A DNA stretch of 23,609 bases from Thorsellia kenyensis (GTDB taxonomy: Bacteria; Pseudomonadota; Gammaproteobacteria; Enterobacterales; Thorselliaceae), in contig NZ_JBHLXE010000010.1 in NCBI RefSeq assembly GCF_042432445.1, forward strand, positions 1-23,609. Direction: 5' to 3'. Every line of letters starts with the position of its first letter. Position 1 is the first letter of the stretch. The position numbers and the translations under genes are program-made. Shown piece after piece: positions 8,679-16,177 of the stretch. The notes beneath the pieces were generated by a model. That model saw only the letters and a list, made by a program, of their open reading frames with translations. It was not told the DNA's origin and did no database searches.

Positions 8679-8971
8679 ATCAGCATAAAATTTTGGTATT
8701 TGATTTCTTTTTTGGCTGTGGTGTAACCAGCCAAGGTTTTAAAGATGCTGGCCTCAATGTTATTTTTGTACTTGATTTTGATAAGAGTGCATCGACTTCT
8801 TTTAAGTGTAATTTCCCCTGATGCCTACTTCATCAACGAAAATTAAACACAAATAAATTATTAGAAAAAAAGATCTCTAATCACTCATCGTCTCTATGTT
8901 TGCCTTATCTTTGCCAATTAGTTCATCTAAAATTTAGCCAAATTATCGATTCATTCTTTTCAGTTTGATGT
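8675..8971 (+). pseudogene. C5-cytosine DNA methyltransferase, broken N-terminal part
   Basis: The first 48 codons read MNQHKILVFDFFFGCGVTSQ then GFKDAGLNVIFVLDFDKSAS and FKCNFP, the S-adenosylmethionine-binding motif I region of C5-methyltransferases (usual form DLFCGxGGxSxGF). A stop follows at 8819. Removing one C restores PDAYFINEN, the family's next conserved segment (NFPxAxxxxxDI). A further shift gives NKLLEKKIS and CLPYLCQLVH, a decayed trace of the catalytic PCQ motif region. Everything after about 8970 is missing, including the target-recognition domain. This is probably a remnant of a restriction-modification or solitary methylation locus. Confidence 0.65.
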
Positions 8972-9244
8972 ATAATCTTCCTTAAAAAAATCATATCTTA
9001 AATTGAATACTCTTTTAACATGTTAAAAACACAAGCTATATGCCACGCAAATATTCTCTTTCATTTGATTGCAAAATAAATATTATTAGGCTAAATTACT
9101 CAACACCTAACTGTAAGTAAAACTCTCTAAATGTTTCTAGATTAACAATTTAGTTTTTATAGTTTTTAAGCATTTAGTGTTTTTTAGAAATTAATACCCT
9201 CACTTCTACTTTAATCTTTGTAGTTATCAATTCAAGGCTAAAAG

Positions 9245-10687
9245 ATGCATAACTTATTAAAAGAAGTTTCAAAATCACTCATGTGGGTTAAATCAAATGA
9301 TATTTCATCAATAGATTTAGCAAATGAGCTTATCAAAAAAGATCTCACTCATTTATGTTATATTTCAGAAGACAAGAAGTTCATTCATGCTTTTAGTTTA
9401 GATTACAATGAACGTGATATCATTTATCCCCATGCGATTGATTTTTCTGATGCAACAACAAAAGCTAGTGGTAAACAATACTATTGTCATTGCCAATCCC
9501 ATTCTTCTCCTTGTATACACAACATAGCATTACTAACCTATCTAAGTGAACATTATGAGTCAAATCTAGGTAAAATCAATAAAACCTTAATAGGCCAAGA
9601 TAGGCAATTACAAGCTCATAATTTCACTAGAGAGCAATTTGAAAAACTTATTACCATTTTTTCACCAAAGAAGCGACAAATTGATAGAGAAATCATTTCG
9701 AAAGCCCAAGATTATATTACTTTTGTGCTAAGTGTTGGTTTTAAAAATGCCCTAAATCAAGAAGATGAAAGTTCAAATTTTGATGATTTTTTTAAACGCT
9801 TTAATGCTTTTAATGATTACCCTGAAAATGCTTTATTTCAAGTGTGCAAAGAAATTTTTTATGCTTTTCATAGCTCGGAATATGAAAAAGCACAAAAAAA
9901 ACTTTCTCGCGCATTTAAATTATTAAATGAAATTAATCAGTATCTAGACTCGCTTAAACTCACGGTGAACCCATTACCTGCCCTAAACAATAACGTTGAG
10001 AGTTTGTTAGGTCATGAATGGAACAATGAAGAACTCTTAGCATTGAACTTAACGGAAGCTAATGTTAATTTATTGCAGTTTTGCTTTTGGCCTCATGAAC
10101 AAGAATTTAAATATTATGCCTATTGGATTAACTTAGCCACAGGAGAAATTTATCGCTCCTCTGCGCCTAAAGATGATAAGGACTTAAAATCTAAATTATT
10201 AAACGATTCGGTGTCAAACAAAGTAAGCTCACATCGAATATTTAAAACACCTAATAACATCAATCCAGACATTGTATTAGAAGAGCCTGTTCAATCTCCT
10301 TTGCAACCTGAGGATATTGCTGTGTGTCATCAATTTGCACACACTGATTTTCAAACTCTTGCTCATGAAGTCATATCAAACTTTCAAAGTTCCTTGAACA
10401 ATCAACATCCTATCTATTTTATCAAGGGAAAACGCTGTTATTTACAAGACCAAAGCGTCGTCATTCTAGATGAAAATAATTTTCCCATCACATTGTCAAA
10501 CATTCCATTTTTTAACTGCCATCCTAATATGCATGACAATATGACCTTAGTTCAACATTTATTACCAGAAAACATCTCTGAATATACTTTAGCAATTATG
10601 TTCTCAATGGATGAAAACACTGAGTTTTTGATTGCAAAACCGATGGCTATGTTTTTGGATAATGAGATGTTGAGATTAATTATTTAG
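9245..10687 (+). CDS. SWIM zinc-finger protein
   Basis: This 480-residue protein carries a SWIM-type zinc finger, C81-x-C83-x6-C90-x-H92 (YYCHCQSHSSPCIHNIALL), which in other proteins binds nucleic acid or mediates protein contacts. An N-terminal module (LLKEVSKSLMWVKSNDI) precedes it. After it comes a helical region (about 110-240) and a mixed alpha/beta C-terminal part with no Walker, helicase or nuclease motif that I can see. Most bacterial SWIM proteins of known context are joined to SNF2 helicases or sit beside ATPase genes; here the only partner is the large protein 52 bp downstream. The Shine-Dalgarno sequence is weak. The exact role is unknown. Confidence 0.8.
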   Translation: MHNLLKEVSKSLMWVKSNDISSIDLANELIKKDLTHLCYISEDKKFIHAFSLDYNERDIIYPHAIDFSDATTKASGKQYYCHCQSHSSPCIHNIALLTYLSEHYESNLGKINKTLIGQDRQLQAHNFTREQFEKLITIFSPKKRQIDREIISKAQDYITFVLSVGFKNALNQEDESSNFDDFFKRFNAFNDYPENALFQVCKEIFYAFHSSEYEKAQKKLSRAFKLLNEINQYLDSLKLTVNPLPALNNNVESLLGHEWNNEELLALNLTEANVNLLQFCFWPHEQEFKYYAYWINLATGEIYRSSAPKDDKDLKSKLLNDSVSNKVSSHRIFKTPNNINPDIVLEEPVQSPLQPEDIAVCHQFAHTDFQTLAHEVISNFQSSLNNQHPIYFIKGKRCYLQDQSVVILDENNFPITLSNIPFFNCHPNMHDNMTLVQHLLPENISEYTLAIMFSMDENTEFLIAKPMAMFLDNEMLRLII

Positions 10688-10739
10688 TCAGCAAAAACTC
10701 ACCTAACGCACATATTGAACTAACACTTTGGCAAATACT

Positions 10740-13073
10740 ATGAATAAACAAATGATACTTCCCCTTCTCAATTCTTTGCAATTATTGATAAATAAAATTT
10801 TTACAGAGGGTCAAATCCATTTAGAAGACAAGTCGGAATTACAAAATATTCAACTAAAATTTGATGCGCTGTCTAATCTATCAAAGGAACTTTCACACTT
10901 AAACACTATTTTATTGTCTACAATCAATCTGATAATGCCTAAAGCATTTAAAAGGAATGCTGCCGATAATATTGAGATGCATGACAATAGTTCTCAAGGT
11001 TTGATGTACCCCTTAGATAACCTTCTTTTAGTTAATGATGCGATTATTAGTGCTAAAATCTCGCTACTAAATACCGTGGATGTTAACTTACCTAAAAGCC
11101 CAAGATCCCCCTACTCTCTTGATTTTAATGCTTTGAACTCAACGCTCAATTTCAAGGGAATTGATACTATGATAGAAATTTGTAAAGCAGGCTATAACCC
11201 TAACAGAGATAAAATCGTTCAGAAATTATTAAATAAAGATCCTCACCCTATTTTTACTGATGCAAGGATGATTAATTATTTTGCTCAAGGTATTCATAGT
11301 GGCCTTTATAGCTATATTGATGAAAAAAATGTCCCGTTATTTGATGATAAAATTATTGGCAGAATCGGCACTAATATTCTCCCTTTTCTAGTCAATTTCG
11401 TCATCAGGTCCCCTTGTGACTCTGAAAATAGCTTAACTGAAATCGCTAAACTAGACATAAATCAGGCTCTCTCACTTGTAAATATGTTATTAACACCTAA
11501 GCTTTTAATTAACATCGATGAGAACTTAAATGCGTTGCCGACAATTACCAAAAAATCAATAGAACTATTAGCGGAAAATTCAAAACTAGAAAAGCATGAA
11601 GATCTGATTTTTAATTTTTTTAGTGATTGCATTAAAGCGTTTGATACCATCCTTAACCCAATTAAAGAGGATGAGGACGACATAAGAGAGCCTCTACATA
11701 ACTTTATCGAATATCTCCCAGAGCTGCTTGATATAGTTACTCAGATTAATCCCTCTCGCATGTTAGACTATATCTTAGATATTTATGATAATACTGATAA
11801 TCTCGCGCTTATGCCCTATTTTAGCGAAATTATTCAATCAATCGATAAAACGTCAGTCAAAACGCGTTTGATAAATAAGGCGACATTGCTTGTCGAGGAT
11901 TTTTTAATATCCCTACAATCTAATCCAAACCAAGTGTCACTTTATCAAAGTGAACTTGCTCATTTTCTTCCTTTCTTATTTCAGTTTAATGATGAGGCCA
12001 TCCTAGAACTATATAAAAAATTACTCTGGGCAATTGCTAAACAAGAGAAACAACGCAATAAAAGAGATTTTAATTTAATCCGAGAAATTAAAATTTTGGG
12101 TATGGCTAAGCACATAGCTGCCTTTAAAGAAAAAAGTGCTGAGTTATTTTGTGAATTTTACCAAGATAAAGACGTTAACAGCTGGGCTAAAATTGTTTGG
12201 GCAACTGAAGCTATTTCTATCATCCATGCTTATAAGAGCCCAACAACTGCCTTTGACTTATTTAGCCCCTATGTAGATATTGTTGAGGATGTTTTAAAAT
12301 CAGCCATTAAAAATAGATATTTTTTTATTGAAAAATTTGATGAATACTTAAGAATTGATGAATATGAATTTTTTGACAGATCCATGACCTATGAAACCCT
12401 TGATAAACGATGGTATTCACTTTTCATCTATTATTACAATCTATATAAAGAAATAGATGTTATCCCTGATGATCTTAAAGGCCTAACGCTTACTAGAATT
12501 CACTTGAAAGATAAAATTACTTTTAATTCCGACCCTATTTTGCATTTGCTCGCCTACCTGCCTTTCAGCCATCCTGATTATTTTGAGACTATTTATTGGT
12601 TATTTGATGAAAATAGACCATTTGATATTCAGCGTCTAGATTGGACGCTTGATACTGATTTTTTTATGCGGGTCTTACGTGAAAAAGACGAAGCCATTCA
12701 TAATAAATATATTCCTCTATTATTAGGGTATTATAGAAGGCTTAATGACGCATTTAAACTGACTTTAGATGATCAAAAATATTATGATACGGTCATTAGA
12801 TGGTGGAGTCGTAATACCTTCCATATAGGTGCTTATAGTGAAGAGATTAATATTTTCCCTAAACCATTTTATGATATGTACCAAGATATCCTTAATAAAG
12901 CAAAATCATTTAAACAGCGTATAAAAACAGAATTTAAAGGGAGTAGAGACAGCAAAGAAGATTGGATTTATACCACTGATTTACTGATTGATGGCTTAGA
13001 AAAAAATTTGCCATCGCTTGAAAAGTTCACCCATAATAAAAATAAACAAATAAAAAATAAAATGAGAGTGTAA
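10740..13073 (+). CDS. Large alpha-helical protein, partner of the SWIM gene, possibly 3'-truncated
   Basis: This gene encodes about 777 residues from ATG 10740; a TTG at 10728 would add four. Neither start has a clear Shine-Dalgarno sequence. The protein is rich in Leu, Ile, Asp and Lys and looks mostly helical, possibly a repeat scaffold. There is no signal peptide, membrane segment or recognisable catalytic motif. The C-terminal third has a distinct aromatic-rich part (RWYSLFIYYYNLYKEIDV and later RWWSRNTFHIGAYSEEIN). The final codons GTG TAA overlap the probable IS3 end TGTAATACCCCC that starts at 13069, so the native C-terminus may have been replaced. Same strand and close spacing suggest an operon with the SWIM gene. 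Confidence 0.75.
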   Translation: MNKQMILPLLNSLQLLINKIFTEGQIHLEDKSELQNIQLKFDALSNLSKELSHLNTILLSTINLIMPKAFKRNAADNIEMHDNSSQGLMYPLDNLLLVNDAIISAKISLLNTVDVNLPKSPRSPYSLDFNALNSTLNFKGIDTMIEICKAGYNPNRDKIVQKLLNKDPHPIFTDARMINYFAQGIHSGLYSYIDEKNVPLFDDKIIGRIGTNILPFLVNFVIRSPCDSENSLTEIAKLDINQALSLVNMLLTPKLLINIDENLNALPTITKKSIELLAENSKLEKHEDLIFNFFSDCIKAFDTILNPIKEDEDDIREPLHNFIEYLPELLDIVTQINPSRMLDYILDIYDNTDNLALMPYFSEIIQSIDKTSVKTRLINKATLLVEDFLISLQSNPNQVSLYQSELAHFLPFLFQFNDEAILELYKKLLWAIAKQEKQRNKRDFNLIREIKILGMAKHIAAFKEKSAELFCEFYQDKDVNSWAKIVWATEAISIIHAYKSPTTAFDLFSPYVDIVEDVLKSAIKNRYFFIEKFDEYLRIDEYEFFDRSMTYETLDKRWYSLFIYYYNLYKEIDVIPDDLKGLTLTRIHLKDKITFNSDPILHLLAYLPFSHPDYFETIYWLFDENRPFDIQRLDWTLDTDFFMRVLREKDEAIHNKYIPLLLGYYRRLNDAFKLTLDDQKYYDTVIRWWSRNTFHIGAYSEEINIFPKPFYDMYQDILNKAKSFKQRIKTEFKGSRDSKEDWIYTTDLLIDGLEKNLPSLEKFTHNKNKQIKNKMRV

Positions 13074-13344
13074 TACCCCCATTTTTAACTCGAATTAAAA
13101 ATAGAAACTTTGTTAATTTAGTTTAAATTTAGGTGTTACTTGGCCTATTGCTGAATGTGGCCTTTCGTTATTGTACATCCAAAGCCACTGGGTCGCAATA
13201 TTCTGAGCTTCATACAAACTATCGAACAAATACATATCCAATAATTCTTCCCGAACGGTTCTATTAAAACGCTCTATATAAGCATTTTGTGTTGGTTTAC
13301 CAGGTTCAATATAAAGTAATTGAATGCCTTCTTTTTTAGCCCAA
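13069..13344 (-). pseudogene. IS3-family OrfB C-terminal fragment with right end
   Basis: On the minus strand the frame from 13344 to the stop at 13113 reads WAKKEGIQLLYIEPGKPTQN, AYIERFNRTVREELLDMYLF, ATQWLWMYNNERPHSAIGQV. This is the C-terminal part of an IS3 OrfB (IS407/IS51-like), including the last catalytic Glu in ERFNRTVREE. The sequence from the stop to about 13069 (TGTAATACCCCC, read on the plus strand) is the likely terminal repeat. The rest of the element was removed at 13344, where IS5 sequence begins. The type differs from the IS3 fragments at the window ends. Confidence 0.8.
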
Positions 13345-13763
13345 TAATAGTACAGAAAGGCTCAGTAAGTAATATAGATGCTACAGTGATAAAAGCACTG
13401 AACAATAGGCCTAATAAAGACAAAGCAGGGAAAAATACACAAGATGAGGACGCGAGTTATAATGTGAAAACAGGTTCAGACGGCAAAATGAAAACGACCT
13501 ACGGGTTTAAGGTCATATTGCCTGCGATGAAGATGGATTTGTGACTCAGGCAGTCGTTACAACAGGTAAGTTACATGATTCACAAGTTTTTGAGGAATTA
13601 CTGACAGGTAATGAAGTAGAGGTTTATGCTGATAGTGCTTATGCAAGCGAGAAAACAGCAAAACAACTAGAATCGAAAGGTATTGAAAATAAGATATTAA
13701 AGCGAGCCTACCGCAATAAGCCGTTAACAAAAGAGGATAAGGCATTCAACCGAGTCTGTAGTG
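13345..13763 (+). pseudogene. IS5-family transposase, middle part, split by IS1111 element
   Basis: The reading SVSNIDATVIKALNNRPN, then TQDEDASYNVKTGSDGKMKT, TTYGFK is typical of the first catalytic region of IS5-family (DDE_Tnp_1) transposases. A single missing base near 13514 shifts the frame; correcting it gives CDEDGFVTQAVVTTGKLHDS and VYADSAYASEKTAKQL, with the second catalytic Asp in YADSAY. The frame runs to FNRVCS and is interrupted at 13763 by the IS1111 element. It resumes at 15236. The N-terminus is missing and is replaced by the IS3 fragment. Confidence 0.85.
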
Positions 13764-13768
13764 ATGTA

Positions 13769-13781
13769 ATGGACTCTTCCC
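13769..13781. repeat. Left sub-terminal inverted repeat of the IS1111 element
   Basis: ATGGACTCTTCCC is the exact reverse complement of 15218-15230. Sub-terminal repeats of 11-13 bp, a few bases inside the true ends, are diagnostic of the IS1111 group. Confidence 0.85.
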
Positions 13782-13837
13782 CCTTAACTCAACATTGTGG
13801 CAAAATATATACACTGTTGATAATTTTAGGAGGATGT

Positions 13838-14884
13838 ATGAAAAAATACAAACGCATTGGTATTGATTTAGCTAAAAATATTATACAGGTTTGTGCTGTT
13901 GATCATAATGAAAAGCGTGTTTTTAATAAAGCCTTACGACGTGCAGAAGTGATGAAATTTTTCAGTGAGTGTGAACCTTGCTTAATAGGGATAGAAGCTT
14001 GTAGCAGTGCTCATTACTGGGCTTGCACCTTAAATAAATTAGGACATACAGTTAAACTCATCGCACCTCAGAAAGTGAAACCTTATGTCACAGGCCATAA
14101 AAACGATATGAGAGATGCAGAGTCGATATGTGAAGCAGTTAGCCGTCCACATATGACATTTGTTGAGATTAAATGTGAAGAGCAGCAAGCAAGATTGGCC
14201 TTGCATAAAATTAGGCAATAACAAATAAAAGAAAGAACAGCATTAATTAACGCCATAAGAGGGTTACTCTCTGAGTTTGGTTATCATACTAAAAGAGGTC
14301 CTAGTCAGGTCAGGCCGTTGATTGCTTCTGTACTTGAACCAGAAAGCGATGTACCTGGGGTTTTAAAACAAGCCTTAGAAGTGCAAAAATTAATGCTCGA
14401 TAATCTTGATGAGGCAATAGACAAATTGACCAAAATCATAGCTTCGCATGCAGATAGCGATGACAGGGTCAAACAATTACAGGCCATTGAAGGAATAGGA
14501 CCTATTACTGCGTCTGCTTTAGTCAGTACACTTGGCAATGGTAGCCAATATAAATCTGGTCGTGAATTTGCTGCAAATCTTGGTTTAGTGCCTAATCAAC
14601 ACTCTTCTGGCGGTAAAACTAGTTTAGGGAGTATTACTAAGCGAGGTGATAGTTATCTAAGAACTTTACTGGTTCATTGTGCTAGAGCTGTATTAAGAAC
14701 TATAGGAAATAAGACCGGACGTAGAGCTGACTGGATTAATAACATGGCGATTAAAAAACCGTTTAATGTTGTTGCGGTCGCCTTGGCGAATAAAACCGCA
14801 AGAATTGTATGGGCTATACTGAATAAGGGAACAGACTATCGAACCGATATGGGGATACGAGAGAATAGTCAGCTCATGGGATAA
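13838..14884 (+). pseudogene. IS1111-type transposase (DEDD recombinase) with one nonsense codon
   Basis: The frame from ATG 13838 to 14884 encodes a 348-residue IS110-family transposase, interrupted once by TAA at 14219-14221 (reads KIRQ-stop-QIKERTA). The start has AGGAGG four bases upstream. The N-terminal RuvC-like domain shows D10 (GIDLAK), E53 (GIEAC), D90 and D93 (KNDMRDAES), the full DEDD set. The C-terminal transposase_20 domain has LQAIEGIGPITASALVSTLG, then NLGLVPNQHSSGGKTSLGSI, which holds the conserved Ser region, and TKRGDSYLRTLL. Apart from the stop, both halves look intact, so inactivation is recent or rests on one substitution. Reading the two halves as separate genes would be wrong. 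Confidence 0.85.
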
Positions 14885-14901
14885 AGTGCCTCCCGCAGGG
14901 T

Positions 14902-14955
14902 CCTTCCTTGAAGTATGACTTAGCATAAAACCGTTAAGTCATACTTCAAGGAAGG
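14902..14955. repeat. Perfect 21-bp inverted repeat after the transposase stop
   Basis: The arm at 14902-14922 (beginning CCTTCCTTGAAG) is perfectly complementary to 14935-14955, with a 12-nt loop. It lies 18 bp after the transposase stop and upstream of the putative guide RNA. It may stop transcription from the transposase, or isolate the RNA gene, or be an inserted palindrome. The tract after it is not T-rich on the plus strand. Confidence 0.8.
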
Positions 14956-15235
14956 TTAAAATTAAAACGCTTATGAATATTTGAATTAAAAAGTACTAAT
15001 CCAACCGAATTGCGGAACAAAAGATGTGATGATTAAAAGGTCGAACCTGCATGAGAGAAATCTGTACTATACCAAGGCTCCCTGATTTCAAAGCCGTTGT
15101 AGTGATTAGACCTCATGCGCGAATTTCATCCTGTGCTCGAGCCAAATGCTCACTAAGAAGCCGAATATATGGAAGCATTCGAAACCATTAAAAAATCATA
15201 TTTTTTGCTTGGCAAACGGGAAGAGTCCATATATG
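14956..15235 (+). ncRNA. Candidate bridge/seek RNA region in the IS1111 right end
   Basis: IS1111-group elements encode a programmable guide RNA in the noncoding right end; this element has about 280 nt available there. Complementary segments GCATGAG (15049-15055) and CTCATGC (15112-15118) could close a target-binding loop. Inside it TGTAGTG (15098-15104) is identical to the seven bases of the interrupted IS5 gene that end at the TG core (13757-13763). Downstream ATATATG (15165-15171) is identical to the element's own right terminus ending at the TG core (15229-15235), as a donor guide should be. Both matches end at the core dinucleotide. RNA ends and promoter are unknown. Confidence 0.5.
15218..15230. 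repeat. Right sub-terminal inverted repeat of the IS1111 element
   Basis: GGGAAGAGTCCAT is the exact complement of 13769-13781, five bases inside the right boundary. Confidence 0.85.
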
Positions 15236-15420
15236 GAATAAAAAGCCGAGTAGAAAGTATCTTTGGGCTAGGTAAAATGCATCTAGGGATGGGGCAAGCT
15301 AGATATAAAGGCCTAAAGAGAAATGCGCTAAGTTTTTCCATGCGTTGTCTGGTATTAAATCTCAAAAGAGCGACCACAATAAAAAAAGAATTAGAGCAAT
15401 TACAGGCTAACTACGCCTAA
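15236..15420 (+). pseudogene. IS5-family transposase, C-terminal part
   Basis: This is the continuation of the fragment ending at 13763. It reads SRVESIFGLGKMHLGMGQAR, then YKGLKRNALSFSMRCLVLNL and KRATTIKK, with the final catalytic Glu in RVESIFG, the standard end of IS5-family transposases. It ends at TAA 15418-15420. An ATG at 15169 upstream is in frame but lies inside the IS1111 right end, so the apparent 83-residue ORF starting there is a chimera. Confidence 0.85.
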
Positions 15421-15524
15421 ATTTTGGCTAAAAGGCCAAAAAAGGGGAAAAATGCTGACATATTTCGTTAAAAAGAGGAAAAATTGAATTATTTTCCAAA
15501 AAAAGCCCCCAAAAAAATTTTTTC

Positions 15525-15554
15525 AAAAATCTATTTTTAAAAAAATAGATTTTT
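15525..15554. terminator. A/T hairpin downstream of the IS5 remnant
   Basis: AAAAATCTATTT (15525-15536) pairs perfectly with AAATAGATTTTT (15543-15554). The T run at its 3' end resembles an intrinsic terminator, though the stem is weak because it has almost no G+C. Confidence 0.45.
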
Positions 15555-15887
15555 TATTTAACAAATGAGAGATTTAAGACTAATTCAAAGCTCTCTGATA
15601 ATATAAAAATATTCTCTCTAAGCAACCAATTATTAAAAAACAAATCAAAAACGATTAGAAAAAACACTAAAACCTCAAAAGAGGAAATATTTGTTAGTAA
15701 TTTCTTTAATGATATTGGTTTTAGAATTAATAACCTTGACTCATCTATTGAACACAAATCCATTGTTGGAGCAGTGGAACAAAATCAATTTGTTTTAAAT
15801 GGCAATGATATAGTTCTTAACAACTATGATAAATTCATATCTTATAACTGGATTTCATTCATCGAAAGATTTAAACCAGTAATTTGA
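15549..15887 (+). pseudogene. Orphan 3' end of an unrecognised gene
   Basis: An open frame with no ATG runs 112 codons from just after a TAG at 15546 to TGA 15885-15887. It contains KEEIFVSNFFNDIGFRINNL and ends YNWISFIERFKPVI. Amino-acid use looks like real protein, but the 5' part is missing. It is probably the tail of a gene cut off by the IS5 insertion. The family is not recognised. Confidence 0.45.
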
Positions 15888-15897
15888 TATAAATTCC

Positions 15898-16012
15898 TGT
15901 TGTCGAGAAGATCGGAGGAACCGCCCTCTCTTACGGAGCTACACGTGATACTCTCGCGTCACGTGACTCTTCTATCTGAACCTCACACCTGTGCCGAGAT
16001 TATCTTGTTGTC
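15898..16012. other. G+C-rich structured segment flanked by 7-bp direct repeats
   Basis: About 100 bp near 50 percent G+C lie inside very A+T-rich DNA. The heptamer TGTTGTC occurs at both edges (15898-15904 and 16006-16012), like a target-site duplication. Inside, CACGTGA and TCACGTG form a hairpin with a 10-nt loop. Outer segments AAGATCGG and CCG...ATCTT can also pair. It has no coding capacity. It resembles a small folded RNA or a small mobile insert, but no known class is recognised. Confidence 0.5.
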
Positions 16013-16113
16013 AATCATTCGTGAATCTTATAAATTATTGATTTAATATCAAATTTTTAGCGGATTGATTTTTATGGAGATTTAGGCTCAATTTTTTAGC
16101 AAAAAAAATGAAA

Positions 16114-16177
16114 AGGAACCAATTTTATGATCAAATGTAGTTTCTCAATAAAACAAATTTTCATAAAAGAGGTTCCT
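16114..16177. promoter_or_regulatory. Inverted repeat covering the IS4 transposase ribosome-binding site
   Basis: AGGAACC-AA-TTTTATGA (16114-16130) pairs with TCATAAAA-GA-GGTTCCT (16161-16177), 15 of 17 positions, and the right arm ends one base before the ATG at 16178. It contains the AGAGG Shine-Dalgarno. In transcripts entering from outside, this would bury the start site. The same protection is known for IS10 and IS50. Confidence 0.65.

Larger units (their letters stand above)
13764..15235 (+). mobile_element. IS1111-type (IS110 family) insertion sequence, boundaries resolved
   Basis: The host IS5 gene can be rejoined exactly: FNRVCS continues as GIKSRVESIFG when 13763 is joined to 15236, which matches the IS5 family in spacing. 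A dinucleotide TG is present at both junctions (13762-13763 and 15234-15235), so the element is 1472 bp including one core copy and makes no longer target duplication, as expected for IS110-family recombination. Sub-terminal 13-bp inverted repeats lie just inside the ends. It holds one transposase gene and about 350 bp of noncoding right end, the layout of the IS1111 group. Confidence 0.85.

Noticed and set aside
13541..14221. 226-codon ORF spanning IS5 and IS1111 sequence
   Set aside because: An accidental in-frame fusion of the IS5 fragment with the IS1111 transposase; the true transposase start is ATG 13838 with AGGAGG upstream.
15090..15096. AAAGCCG next to the candidate target guide, also found in the IS5 right flank
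   Set aside because: The matching bases in the target lie too far from the TG core to be a usual right-target guide, so this is probably chance.
15169..15420. 83-codon ORF starting ATG 15169
   Set aside because: It joins the noncoding right end of the IS1111 element to the C-terminus of the IS5 transposase; only the part from 15236 is real coding sequence, and that is a fragment.
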